Under the pieces are notes generated by a model. It was not told the DNA's origin, ran no database searches, and saw only the letters and a program-made list of their open reading frames with translations. From Prinsepia uniflora (lineage: Eukaryota; Streptophyta; Magnoliopsida; Rosales; Rosaceae), in contig CM064871.1 in the NCBI GenBank assembly GCA_032719365.1, forward strand, positions 73,016,383-73,080,382: a stretch of 64,000 nt of DNA, written 5' to 3'. Below are positions 36,493 through 49,800 of this stretch, in pieces (within the stretch, counting starts at the first letter, position 1; every line of letters begins with the position of its first letter). Made by a program: the position numbers and the translations under genes.

Positions 36493-39400
36493 TGTCAGGA
36501 CCCACCCCGGTTTCACCCCGAAACCCGAGGTAAATCCCGCTCCCGTCTGACTCCCTGACACAACACCCAAGTAAAACTCTCTCAAACCCAGTCAGACGCA
36601 GGAGTAATTAAACAAAATATCCCGAAGTTATCCTTTATAGAGCATAGTACGAAAAGACAAGGAACTAAAAACCGATAAATTACACGCACACGGAAGACTT
36701 TGGACTATTCCGGGGATCCCTCACGTCACTTCTATGCCTCAGACTCTGCCTCGACGTCAAAACCCCGCACTAGCTCCACAACCTGGAGGGCAATTTAAAA
36801 CAACAGAAAGTGTGAGTGGACCAGAAAGTACAAAAAGTTCAAAAATCATTTCATATAAAAACCGGGGTTTTAGCCCTCCGTTTTGAAACCACATGCATAA
36901 CCAACAGTTATGAACACAGTTATAAAATAAGCATCAGAAAACATCATAAGAACAGAAACACTATAAAATATCATAAGAAACAGAAACACTATAAAACAGT
37001 GATAGAAATCATAGCATGAGTATCAGAAACCGTATCATGAACCATAAAGCTCAAATCTCATTTCCCGATCGAACCTGCTGGACCTATCCGAGTCTTTAAA
37101 CTCCTGAGTCTTTAAACTCAATCCAGGCCTTAATCATATCCGAGTCTTTAAACTCAAGGCCTACGGGGGAAAATCAATATATCCGAGTCTTTAAACTCCC
37201 GAGTCTTTAAACTCAATCCGGGTCTTTAAACCCAATCCGGCCGGTCCCCCGTCACATATATCCGGGTCTTTAAACCCAATATCCAGATCCAGCAAATCCA
37301 ATCCCAAAATCATTTGAAAACCGTTTACCAATCCGTATCCAAACCCGAATCCGAAATCACTGGTCTGATACCCTTCCGGCATCCAGAACCGTCATTCCGA
37401 ACCCAAATCCGGAATACCACTTTCCAACTTTAAAACCAAATCTCGTTTTCCGAAATTCGATTTTCAAACCGAAAACCTTGATTCTCAAAATCATGTCCCA
37501 AAATCCCCTTAAAATCATTGAGATCATTTATCTTTCCAAAATCACCCTCTTCGTAAAACATGCTAAAACCGTCTTTTTCTCGAAAACCGTGCAATCACGT
37601 AAAACCATCATAACATAGTCAAGATCATAGATGTAAGAGTAAAACCATCAAAAACGTATATAAAAATAGTTATGCATGATCGAGTTTAAGGAAAGGGTCC
37701 ACTCACATACAGAGCCCTACTCGCGTCCCGAACGTCCAGCCCGTTCCTCGGCTTCCTCGGGAAATCCCGATCCTGTTCACAATCACCAAATTACGTCACT
37801 AACACGTTCACGAAAGTTCACCTAAATTCCCTCAAAATTCCCCGAATCCTAAACGTAATAACCCGGGACCCTAAACCTTCACCCTCGCGGAACTAAACTC
37901 AAACGACGTCTGATTGTCTTGAAACCAACTCCATTGAACTCACCACAACTCCTAGACCAAAAACCATGTTGACCGTTTTCCCAAACGCCGCCGCACGCGC
38001 CCCCACGCGCCGCCCACAGTGGCTGCGCGTGGCCCTCACGCGCCAGCTACAGTAGCATCATCAACCTCGACCTCACTGTGCTGAACCGGCCGTCGTGAAT
38101 TGAACCGGCGAGGAGCATTCTCCGCCGTCCGGTCACCATTTCCTTCCCTTCTTCCACCCACGGCTTTGTCCAGACACCAAGAATCCATTCCCCTACTCCT
38201 CTAACCTCGACACAGTCCCACCATCGTCGATTCCAGCCCGAACCAGACAGCCCTCAAACCCCTGTTTCACGATCCATCTGCTCCGGTCACCTCCCGTCAC
38301 GGTAGCGACACCAGACAATCCCTAGGGCCTTACTGAACCTAGACCAACCCTCCTATACCATCGACTCAGCCCCAAACTCGACGACTTTGGGTTTGAGGTT
38401 CACGGCCGAAACAGAGTAACAGAGTACTCCACTTCGACTGAGCTCCGCCGTGTACGCCCCGTCACGGCGACCACCACAAACCACTCCTAGGACCTCCCTA
38501 AACATCACCCTGACCTTCAATCCTCTCGATTCTAAACTCAGACTCATGACTTTCCAAATGAAGTTTACAGGAAAAACAGAGCAAGAAAACTTACCCTTCG
38601 ATTGCAGCTCCGCCGTGCGCACCGCTGCGTGCCACGGTGTTCGTTGGCCTCCCTGCAACCTCCTGAACGTCCCACGGTCGTGGTTTGAGCCACCTTACGG
38701 TGTAGCCACCACCAAACGTTCACGGTCTCCCTGTTTCCCCAAAAACTTTGCCGCACCACCGCCGTGCCGTCGTGCACGATTCCACCACCAATTCACGACC
38801 ACCAGCTTCCTTCAGTCTCCCGTTCCTCCCTCACTCACCAGGACTCGTCAATTACCACGATCAATCCTCAACTTCTCCTCACAAGCTCTCTCTGTTTCTC
38901 TGTGTTTGTCGAAGAACAACCACGGGTTTGCACGAGTGCACCCCAATTATTTGGGCTATGAACACACAAGATTCTCCCAGAATCCTCTAGCCCCTTGCCA
39001 CATGTCACCATCCACTCAACCCTTATGCCATCTGGTTAAATCCCAGCCGTCCAGTTTGCTTTCTCTCTCTGTACAAATCCCCAAATGCCAAAAAGATCAA
39101 AATACCCTTCTGTTTAACACATTTTTATGGCTTTGTCAAAACTTCCTAGACCCGTAACTCTCGCCTCGTAAGTCCGATGAATACGTGCCGCCTGTCATCG
39201 AACTCAGGACGACGAAAGCTATCTAACCATGCTAGGTCAACCTACCAAAACTCATTCGTACAAAAAGTCAACTATTCCCCCTAATTTACCCAAATTACGG
39301 TTAAGCCCTCAACCTTCCGAACATCACAACTTCCTCCTCGGATGTCGGAATCGAACGTACCTCATGTCTACGGGTTCGTGACGTCCTCAACTACGTCCTG

Positions 39401-39577
39401 GTCACTGGCCAATACCCAATTGACCACCCGAATAAAAGTCAACATTTTTGCCCAAACTAGGGGCAGAATCGTCATTCTAGGCTCCCGGACCTTTCGGGAC
39501 CACCTAACCACTGATTATCCTCACTAATCACACCTTAATCACTCTACTAATCCTGGCTCTCGGGACGGGTTGTTACA
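36493..39577 (-). mobile_element. Solo LTR, 3.09 kb, imperfect TSD
   Basis: On the plus strand it starts TGTCAGGACCCACCCCGG and ends GGGACGGGTTGTTACA, flanked by GTCTT (36488-36492) and GTCTC (39578-39582). It is closest to the LTR at 27074-30026 but inverted: both share the TTTAAA hairpin minisatellite (37090-37277 here). It is the innermost insertion of its stack. The 235-aa open frame at 38450-39157 lies wholly in it and has no protein-like features. Confidence 0.85.
37090..37277 (-). repeat. TTTAAA-core hairpin minisatellite
   Basis: Units GAGTCTTTAAACTC and GGGTCTTTAAACCC, the inverse of those at 29249-29462, with the same paired change. Confidence 0.9.
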
Positions 39578-41740
39578 GTCTCCTCCAGGGAGGGTCGTTG
39601 GCCTGGGTGGACCCTGGAGTAGTCACGGGGCCCTGACTGAGTGGAGTTGACCCCCGTTGGGCTGCTTACTCTCAGGAAGGTATGTTCATATACCTCAGGT
39701 AGTGACCGGGATACCGGGAGCTGATGTACCTAGAGAGTTTCGGGTGTGAGACCCTGAGTGGCAACGCGTAGCCTTAGAACCGTGACATCATTTGGGTTGG
39801 GTTTTACAGTGCACTGATATGTTAGTTTCTCCTTTTGATTATTATTGTGGTTTTATGGTTATGATTTCATTATAACATTATGTTTTCACTGCATGCAAGA
39901 TTTGGAAAACGGAGGGGTAAAACCTTATGATTATTTTATTATTAAATTGATTTATAAACTGTTATTTTTGGCCCACTCACTCTTGTTTTACTGACCCCTC
40001 CAGACCCTGACACGGAAATAGAGGAGGAGGACCCGGAGGAGGAGGCAGAGGTTTAGTTTGCTTAGCTGTGCACCTGTACACCCACTTGTGGGTAGGTTGA
40101 GCACCGAATAATGTACTCTGACTATTGTGCTCACGTGTTGTTATTTTACTATCCCTTGTCTGACAGTATCGCTTTAAACAATGTTGTTGTACATTATCTA
40201 TCTATTTGAGTATTTGGTTTTTATTTAAGGGTAATTTTGGTATGTTTGGAGTCATTGTCAGACGGGAGCGGGGCACGTCCCCGGGTGGTCCCAGTGGGAT
40301 TGGGACGGGTCCTGTCAGTTCGATTTTGAACCAAACGGTTCAAAGTTCCCAAAATGCAGCCATGGATTCACATCCATCCCTAGCTTCCTAAAACCTTCCT
40401 AACATGTCCCTATCAACCTAATGGACTCATTAAAACCATTAAAACGGACCCAAAACATCAAAAATGGAAAAATGGATCAAAATGGGCTAACCGGGTACCT
40501 TGCGGGTTTCTCCTCCTCTCGCCGCCATGGACGGAGGTTCTGGCTGCCCATCAACCTCCTTAGCATCCTCACTTCACTCTGTCCTCAGTCCAGATCATAG
40601 GGTAAGGGTTGGATGGGTTTTGGGGTGAATGGTTGGGTGAGAAAATGAGATCGGGTAATGGGTTTTGAATGAGGAAAATGAAGATGAAATGCACGGTGCA
40701 TGAAGGTATAAGGATGGCCTGTGGATGGGTGACACTGGTCACTCATCCATAGGGCATGAACTAAATATCTGGGCCCTACTAAAGTCCAAAAGTTAACTTG
40801 TTTTGTAATTCGTGCAATAGTGCACTTGAACTTCCGTGAACCGTAACTTCGCCGTCGAACGTCCGAATTCGACGTGCCGCCTGTCTATGGATTCGTATCG
40901 TCCTTATCTACGTAACGGTCTCCGGCCCTCGGCCATCGGACCTCATGGTCAAAAAGTCAACATTTGCCCCTTTTTAACCAAAATTACCAAAATGCCCCTA
41001 AACTTCCGAACGTCATAACTTCTTTCTCGAACGTCGGAATTGAACGTGCCACCTGTCTATGAACTCGTGATGTCACGAAATACGTCACGGTCATCGGTCA
41101 AAGTCCATTTGACCACCCGAATGAAAATTCAACGTTTTACCCACACCCAGGGGTAAAACGGTCATTTCACCTCGTTCGTCCGATTTCGCTCAACTAATCA
41201 CCGATTAGTCTCACTAATCGTGATTAGTCACTAATCTAATCCTGGAATTTGGGACGGGTCGTTACAACCCATCCTAATCCCTCCAGGATTATCGCTGGAT
41301 GTGCCATGCTCTCGTCTGACACGAAGTGTCAGACAAGGGATAACTCAAACCTCAGCCCGTTTGGGGCTTCCAGAGCGCGCCAGGATCGGTGGAGGAGTGC
41401 GATGTCTCGGTCTGTGCTATTGCCCGCATCCGTGATTAACCTGAAGGGCATTAAAACCATTTAAAAGCTGTGAGTGAACGAAAATCAATAAGTTCATAAA
41501 ATACATTTCATAAAAAGACATTTATGCCTTTCACTAAAAAGTATGCATGCATTTGAAAACCAATAATCAAACCATTTACTTTAATTAAATCATTAGGGCC
41601 TTAGCCCAAAACCATAAATCAAGTATGTGGGAACTCAGCCCAAAATCGTAAATCCAAACCATGTGGGTCCCTGCTCAAATCCATTAACACCGAAAACCAA
41701 GTCATAAATCCAAAAAATCTGAAATCCAAATACACAAGCC

Positions 41741-44700
41741 CCCGGGATTAAGGGCTAAACCCTGCTCCCGTCTAACTTACGAATGACACGAAGGCTAAAT
41801 GAACGTCCAACCTCCATGTGACACGTAAGTCGGACAAGGAATTTTCGATCTGACCAACCAACTTCCGAATTTCTCAGGGTGCGCATAGTCTACTGTGGAT
41901 CGTGCAGGTGATGTCTCTGACTCTCTCGATCGACAGCTCGCGCCGCAACAACCTGGAGGGTATGAAAAGCACGAAAAGACTGTGAGTGGACAAAAAGAAA
42001 GTATAAGTTTGAAAACAGTTCAATAAAACAAGTACATTTATACCCTCCGTTTCAAAAACCAATGTATGCATATCCAATTCATGTCATAAAACCATGTAAG
42101 AAAAACTAAACACAGCTTCTTTCCTCAAAACCCGGGCCTCAGCCTAAGACCATCGAAAACCATTTAATCTGGGCATAGCCCAAAACCTCGGAAAACCGTT
42201 AGTGAAAACCATCATCATCAATTCTCAGTGAAATCCAAAACACATTTGAAACCACATTTCTATCCATCGAACCTGCTGGATCTATCCGAGTCTTTAAACT
42301 CCCGAGTCTTTAAACTCAATCCAGGCCTCAATATAATCCGAGTCTTTAAAATTCCGAGTCTTTAAACTCAACAGGCCTACGGGGGAAATATCAGTATATC
42401 CGAGTCTTTAAACTCCTGAGTCTTTAAACTCCTGAGTCTTTAAACTCAACAGGCCTACGGGGGAAATATCAGTATATCCGAGTCTTTAAACTCCCGAGTC
42501 TTTAAACTCAATCCGGGGTCTTTAAACCCAATCTGGGCCCGTCACCCGTCAATCATAATCCGGGTCTTTAAACCCAATAACTAGATCCAGCAAATCCAAT
42601 CCAAAATCGTTTGAAAACCTTTTTCTATTTCCGAATCCGAATCCGCAATCTCATCAGGATCCCGAATCCAAACCCAGAACTCATATCCAATTCCTTTCCA
42701 AATACGAGTCCGCAACCATCATTCCGTAAGCCGGCATCTGGAATAACCATTCCGAACCCAAACCCGGAACCCACTTTCAAGTCCCGAATCGAATCCCGAA
42801 TCATCATCCGGAATTCCGATTCAAAACCCGAAATCACGTTTCTCAAAACCACTTTTCTGAACTGGGCTTCAAGCCCGAAAATCACTTTCCAAATTCCTTT
42901 TACTTTCTTTGAATTCAAATCGTATTTCAAATCCTGAAATCAAATCATTAAAACTAGGTGTAAATCACAATATCCATCAACTTATTGTAAAATGTGAATT
43001 TCCATAATTTCCTCGAAAAACGTGCAAAAACCATAAATCATCACAATCATAAATCAAATCATAGAATCAAGTATAGAAAACATGTAAAAACATATATGCA
43101 TGCATCAAGAGTTAGAAAGCAAAGTCCACTCACAGAGCATTCTGTCGTCGCCTCGATATGCGCGCACGTACGCCGTTCCCGGCCATTCCGCTATCCTCGG
43201 CTTTCCCGAACCTGTCCAAATCCCAATATAAGGTCACTAACTACTGCGTAATACTCATACTAAAGCCCCCTAATTTTCCGTATTTTTAACTATTTTTAAC
43301 CGAGCCTTAAAACCTTTGGATAGTCCGAAACATATCGAGTCGATGTTCGATCATCTCGAAACCAGTGCCAAAAATGTTTGTTACATCGAATAATTTAAAA
43401 GTTATGTTGGAAGTTTCCCCAAAAGGGAACCCACACGTCCTCACGCGCCGCCCAAAGGGGCTGCGCGTGGGAGCCACGCGCCCAGCACAGTGTCATCGTC
43501 TTCCTTGGGAAAACCCGGTCTGAACCAGTTCTGTCCAGCCGTGAACCGGCGTTCACGGTTCCTACTTATTTCGATCCATTTTTTAATTCTTTTACTTCCA
43601 ATAGGTTCGTCCCCTTTTAATTAATCTATCTAGTGTGCGAAACCATGAGTTAAAGACCTGTTCTTACCTGCTCGAATCGAAGAAAACCAGATGTTTCTCC
43701 CCCCCAAGGCGTTCTTGATATTCCGGTCACCCCAAACCGTGCCACTAGGTCCAATCGGTTCCTTTTGATTTCTAAAATCACACCCAAAGCAACAATTAAA
43801 GCATTAGCCATTCAATTTCAATCCACCGTGATCGACTTCAAATAAAAAAGTTCCTGGTTTGGGCCTTACCGTCCATCTCAGGTCCTAAATTCCATTCGAA
43901 TGAATTTGTCTCATCCTTCTTCCCATATTGTGTTCACAAATCAGCAACACTTGATGGGGATTTTAAGAAGTTGAATCCAAGGCTATGTTGTCCTCTGTTT
44001 CTCCTAACCCGAAACCCACCGTCCACGACGGTTTCACGGCTGCTCCACCACAATTTCACCTTCCCCTCACCACACTGAGCATGCACTCTCCCTCACAAAG
44101 AACTCACACATGATTCCCTCACTCACTATAGTCGATTGGTCTCTGTTTTTCCACGGTTAACCTTAAACCCGTGCACACACACACTTACTCGTTTTAAACA
44201 GGCTCAAGGCGGTGGACGATGCTTCTAAGCCCATCCAGAGAGGACCACGTGTCAAAATCATGTGGCTTCCTTATCCAACAGCTACCAAGTGTCCAATACC
44301 CATTGCACACAAGTCCCTAGGCGGTAAATGACCAAATTACCCTCAATTGTACAAATTGCCATTTTACCCTTCGTCGTTCTAGACCCGTAACTCACTCGTC
44401 CTACGTCCGATGAAAACATACCGCCTGTCGTTGAATTCAGGATGACGAGATCTACCTAACGGTCCTCGGTCTACATGTAAAAACATCATCGTACGAAAAG
44501 TCAACTTTTCCCCTAGTTTAACCAAATTACGATAATGCCCCCAACCTTCCGAACATCATAACTTTCTCCTCGGATGTCGGAATCGGGCATGCCACCTATC
44601 TACAGACTCGTGACGTCCCAAACTACGTTACGGTCATCGGTAAAGGCCCAATTGACCGTCCGAACTAAAAGTCAACATTTTACCCAAACTAGGGGCAAAA

Positions 44701-44808
44701 TCGTCATTCTGCGCCTAATGTCCAAAGTAACCAACTAACCACCGATTAACTCAGTTAATCCGTCGCTAATCACTTCACTAATCCCGACTCCAGGGATGGG
44801 TCATTACA
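41741..44808 (-). mobile_element. Long LTR with truncated left end
   Basis: It begins abruptly at CCCCCGGGATTAAGGG, about 20 bp into the usual sequence, and ends GGGATGGGTCATTACA at 44808. No 5-bp duplication is seen; TACAC occurs at both junctions, so end joining at microhomology is possible. It carries the TTTAAA hairpin array (42288-42575) and the mini-exon block (about 43134-43215). Confidence 0.75.
42288..42575 (-). repeat. TTTAAA-core hairpin minisatellite
   Basis: Longest of the three arrays, with a higher-order duplication of a segment of about 75 bp containing AACAGGCCTACGGGGG. Confidence 0.9.
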
Positions 44809-46640
44809 CGTGCTACCCGAGGTCTCAACCCGAGTCAATCTCTGACATCCCAAACGTCTAGCAATCCTGATCCTGAGTCACTATATGGTCCGGTCGCTCC
44901 GTACAGTGACCCCTTGCAGGCAATGCGTCGTGACTACTTCATCGTCCTAGACGACTGGAGGAGACAATCCATAGATATAAGGATGGTATATGGAAAACCA
45001 TTTCATAAATCATTTCAAACAGTTCAAATGGGCCTACGCCAGTGATTTCCATAAAACCATCGTAATCCACAAATCCAATTTCTCAAATCCAAAACCATTT
45101 ATCCAAATACATTTATGGGTCCCCGACCTGAAATCACATTCATAAAATACAACTGGGCCTCATGCCCGATTTCGTAAACCAACTGGACCCCTGGCCCGAT
45201 GCCTCATTCAATCAAATGGACTCCAAGTCCGATAGTTTGTAAACCAAATGGGTCTCATGCCCGATTCCATATTTCCAAATCTGAAATTATACCATTGAAC
45301 CATTATTAAAACCATAAACCTCGTTATACGTGCAAATACAAAAAATATCTCGAAATATGTGCAAATATGTAAATCACCAATACCACAATCATCATCATAG
45401 AAATCACATATGTAAAACATATAAAACAGTTATGCATGCATCACAGTTTAGAAAACAATGTCCATTCACAGACCGTCCTACACTGCCGCCTCGATATGGG
45501 TGTCATAAGCCTTCTTGGGCTAAATCACCATCCCCGGAATATCTGAACCTGTCCAAAACACATTCTAAGGTCACTAACACTCCCAATAACCTTCTATTAA
45601 ACCCTCGTAATTTTTCCGATTTTTTACACGTATTTAAACTTGATCCTAAACCTTCGGACATCCCGAACTATATCGAAATGATGTCTGATCGACACGAAAC
45701 CAGTACCAAAATGTTCGTTATATCGAATAGATGAAAACACATGTTGATAAAATCACCAAATTCTATCCCCACGCGCTGGGACACTATTCATCATCAACCT
45801 CCAGCGAACCTGATCTGAACTGGTTCACTGGTTTCCGGTTCAGCTGGACCGGCGAGGCCGGTTCTCAGCCATTTTCGACCCTTTTTCTATCCTAATTGTC
45901 CCTTCGTTTATTAATTTCCAATCGATCTAAGACTTCAAAACTGGAAAATAAGGGTTGAAATTTACCTCCCCGATCGACATTTGAACCAGCCAACCTCCTC
46001 CGTTGTCTCCGGCCACCACAGGCCACCTTAGGCCACGAAATCGATCCCTATCAACTCTCCTTGACGTCCAAAACTTCATACAAGTAACCAAAATGATCAA
46101 TAATCATCAAAACTAAGGTTTCCATTTTTGAACAAAAACAGAGTATTCTCGGGTTTTTGACTCACCGTACCGTTGCGAGCTCCGTCGTGGCCACTACCAT
46201 GGTCGTCTCGACCTCAGGAACCTCATCCAAACCTACAACATGTTTAACTACCAACACAACTCGTATTTCCATTATTTTGAACTCAGAACAACCCACGGGT
46301 TTCAGTTCCTAGCCACCACCGTCGTACACGAAGGTCGACGACGATGCCACCATCATCATCGTCTGCCCTCACACTCCAACTTTCATTCACAGTCTACGAG
46401 CGATAGGTGAGGATTTGAGGATGTGTGAGGGGTTGGGTTTACGGTTATGGGTTTTGCACGGGTTTTAGGTTTGATCACATAGATGATGAAGATGATGGAG
46501 ATGGAGGGTGGAGATGAGTGGAAAAGTGAAGTGAGAAGGATGATGGACGGTGATGGAGTGTGTGTGTGAGAGATGTGAGGTGTGAGTAAAGTATAAAAGT
46601 GACTAACGAGAGGCAAGATCCACATTTTGGGGGTTTCACA

Positions 46641-46852
46641 CTGCCAAACCATGAAATAACTATAGCACACATAAGCCTCAAATGCCGAACTAAAACTATT
46701 CACGATACATTCTCACTAACTATCATACCGGCATCCTAACCATCAGGTTGATAACAAACTGAAGCCCATAGAGACATCACATCCTCGACTTGCGCATACC
46801 ACAAGAACTACACGGTTTGCTCGAATAGCGACAACCTCGCTCTAATACCACT
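46641..46852 (-). mobile_element. Remnant of retrotransposon internal region with primer-binding site
   Basis: On the minus strand the LTR end GGGTCGTGTCA is followed by AG and then TGGTATTAGAGC (46850-46839), close to the initiator Met-tRNA binding site TGGTATCAGAGC. About 200 bp of internal DNA follow before the sequence joins the broken LTR at about 46640. The rest of the internal region and part of that LTR are deleted. Confidence 0.8.
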
Positions 46853-49800
46853 TGACACGACCCATCCTAATCCCCCCGGGATTATCGCGGGATGTGCCAT
46901 GCTCCCGTCTGACACGAACAAGGGATAACTCAAACCTCAGCCCGTTCGGGGCTTTCAGAGCGCGCCAGGATCGGTGGAGGAGTGCGATGTCTCGATCTCT
47001 GCTACAACCCCCATCCGTGATTAACTTGAAGGGCATTAAAACCATTAAAAAGCTGTGAGTGGACGAAAATCAATAAGTTCATAAAACACATTTCATAAAA
47101 AGACATTTATGCCCTTCAGTAAAAAGTATGCATGCATTCTAAAACCAATAATCAAGCCATTTACTTTAATTAAATCATTAGGGCCTTAGCCCAAAACCAT
47201 AAATCCAAGTATGTGGGAACTCAGCCCAAAACCGTAAATCCAAACCATGTGGGTCCCTGCCCAAATCTATAACACAAAAATCCAAATCAAATGTCCAGTA
47301 AATCCATAGATCACAAATCCAATCAACCACCGTTACATACCAATCCTCGGCATCCCAGATGCTTGACGTCCCAGAGACGTCCCAGATGTCCAATAATAAC
47401 AATCATGCTCTTGAGTTACTCTACGGTTCGTTCGCTCTGTAGAATAACCCCTCGCAGGCAATGCCTGACATCCCAGATGTCATGTATAGAGCTACATGTG
47501 CCCCTCAATCTCAGCCGAGTCTCCCCCAGGGTCACCCAGGTCTCTGACCCTCCCTGGAGGGGCGATATCAGATCATCGGGATGGTATATGGAAAACATTT
47601 CATAAATCATCTCAAACTGTTCAAATGGGCCTATGCCCGGGATTTCCATAAAAACATCGTAATCCACAAATCCGATTTCTCAAATCCAAATCCATTTAGG
47701 GTCTCCGAACCCAAAATCACATTTATAAACCACAAATGGGACTCATGCCCGATATCATAATCAACTGGGCATGTAGCTCGATCATGCAAACCAACTGGGC
47801 CCCCAGCCTGATGCCTTATTAAATCAAATGGACTTCAAGTCCTAGGGTTCGTAAATCAAATGGGTATCAAGCCCGATTCCATATTTCCAAATCCAAAATC
47901 ATACCATTGAACCATTATTAAACCCACTATCACGTAGAAATACAATGTAAAACCACAAACTTCGAAATACGTGCAAATACAGAAATCACATCGAAATACT
48001 TACAAATATGTAAATCACCAATACCACAATCATCATCATAGAAATCACATATATAAAACATATAAAATAGTTATGCATGCATCACAGTTTAGAAAATAAG
48101 GTCCACTCACAGACTGTGCTAACTGCCACCTCGATACGCCTGCCATAAGCCTCCTGAGGCTAAATCACAGTCTCCGGAACTTTCGGACCTGCCCAAATCA
48201 TACCAATGGTCACTAACGGACTCAATAAGGTTACATCTAAAACCTAGGAACAGTACCGGCCTAGGAACATCCCGAACACGCTTCCAGAGGCATTAAACCC
48301 AATTTTGACCAACTTAACGATCTCCGATCGACACAAAACTACTGCCATTGGATTCGTATTGTCAAAACCTAAAAGATGGTGGTGGTCCCACCTCGATTAC
48401 TGTTCACACGCGCCCACACGCGCCAAGTCAACGTACTGGTCAACGCTGCTTTGTAATGATGGCGTCATCATGACGTCACTGCTGATGTCATCACTGACAG
48501 GTGTCAGATAACACGTGTCATGCTCTGGTTGATTGCTGGTTTGACTTGTCTGACATGAGTACGTCTCATCATTCTTGACATTCAGCTGGGTTAGCCCGAA
48601 ACCCTACAACCGGGTCCCCGTGACCTGCAGCTGGATCCGACCGGTTCTCCCAACTCTGGCCACCATTTCCAGTGCGATTTGTCCCATTCTACTTGTCTAA
48701 GCCTAATCTAAGGGTCTATGGACTCAAAAACTAGTAAAAAGGTCGAGATTTATACCTTGGATTCAAAAATCCACAACCCAGTTTCTGGTCGTCCTCCCCG
48801 TCGACTCAGACCATCCCGTGCCTCGAAACCAGGCTCAATGTGTTCGCTCTTGTCCCTAGAATCATTCCCAACACACAAAAACAGCCCATACACGTCAAAA
48901 TTGAATGTTTCGAAAGTGAACAGAAACGGGTGATTCTCGGGTTTTTAGGCCTACCTCCGCCGTGGGTCCTCCAATCGACTCCTCAGGCGTCCAGACCTCC
49001 TTCTGGGTCTAGCCTAGTAAGAGTTTGAGGTGAGTTTGTGTGGGTTGGACAATTTAACCTTTGGATGTGGTTTTGTTCTTCACGGGTTTGGGTGGTGCAC
49101 GGGTTGGAGAGATTATGGGAGATGATCTGATGATGTTGAAGATGATAAAGATGATGGAGATGAAGGGTGAAGATGAGTGGTAAGTAGATTAGATGAAGAT
49201 GATGGAAAGTGGGGGGTTTGTGTGAAATTGGGGTTTCAGGTTTTTGTTCTTCACGAGGAATCTGAGAGATAGATGAAGTTGATGATAATGGAGATGAATG
49301 ATCAGATGAGAGAAATAAATGGTGAGGATGAGAGAATTGAGAAATAGATGAACGGTTGGGGAAGGAGGGGGAGAGGGGGGGGGGGGGGGGTGGTGAGATG
49401 AGAGGAGATGAGAGATTTGTGTGTGAGTGTCATTTCAAACCATTAAATAATGAGCCAATAGAAAGCAAGATCCACAAAATGGGGAAAAAGCACCCGTGGG
49501 ATGAGTGACAAGTGTCACTCATCCAAGGGTCCATAATTATTGCTCAGATTCCATTATTTTAATATTATATTAGTTTGATGTTCGGGTCGTAAGTTTAGTT
49601 GATTCCGGTTTCGTAACCATAACTTTTCCATCGAACGTCCGTTTTCGATGTCCCGCATGTCTACGAATTCGTGATATCCCAATCTAGGTCACGGTCATTG
49701 GTACTCGTACATTTGACTCCCCGGGTCAAAAGTCAACATTTTGCCCAATTTTATGGGCAAAACGGTCATTTTACACAGTGTCAGGACCGTTCTCAAATCC

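Larger units (their letters stand above)
34644..40317 (+). mobile_element. Solo LTR, TSD GTTCG, carrying a nested solo LTR
   Basis: It starts TGTAACGACCCGAACT and ends GGGACGGGTCCTGTCA; GTTCG lies at 34639-34643 and 40318-40322. Removal rejoins ATGGTTCG-ATTTTGAACC, which matches the intact relative at 62388. Its own length is about 2.58 kb. It has a perfect palindrome at 34935-34960 and three TGACGTCA sites (35861, 35938, 35949). Confidence 0.92.
32824..41266 (-). mobile_element. Solo LTR, TSD ACCCA, carrying a nested solo LTR
   Basis: It starts TGACAGGACCCATCCC and ends GGGACGGGTCGTTACA on the plus strand; ACCCA flanks it at 32819-32823 and 41267-41271. Without the insertion 34644-40317 it is about 2.76 kb. 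It landed 12 bp inside the end of another LTR of the same superfamily. It contains the hairpin array (33140-33850), the mini-exon block (34092-34173) and a 26-nt near-palindrome (40723-40748). Confidence 0.9.
32812..46640 (-). mobile_element. Truncated long LTR hosting two insertions; likely 3' LTR partner of 46853-63423
   Basis: It starts TGACACGACCCA (32812-32823), is interrupted by 32824-41266, resumes TCCTAATCCCTCC at 41272, is interrupted again at about 41741-44808, and continues to about 46640. There it breaks off in the middle of the LTR, at the stretch GCAAGATCCACA that continues differently in the copy at 49460. About 200 bp of internal DNA and a primer-binding site follow, so it appears to be the deleted 3' LTR of the element whose 5' LTR is at 46853-63423. 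Confidence 0.7.

Noticed and set aside
38450..39157. Open frame of 235 codons on the plus strand
   Set aside because: It lies inside the minus-strand solo LTR 36493-39577, has Pro/Ser/Thr-biased composition and no domain, and relatives of this LTR do not keep it open.
42611..42937. Asn/Pro/Ser-rich frame of 108 codons, PNPNPE-like repeats
   Set aside because: It is the reading of degenerate 'CCGAATCC' repeats in an LTR; the same repeats elsewhere are out of frame.
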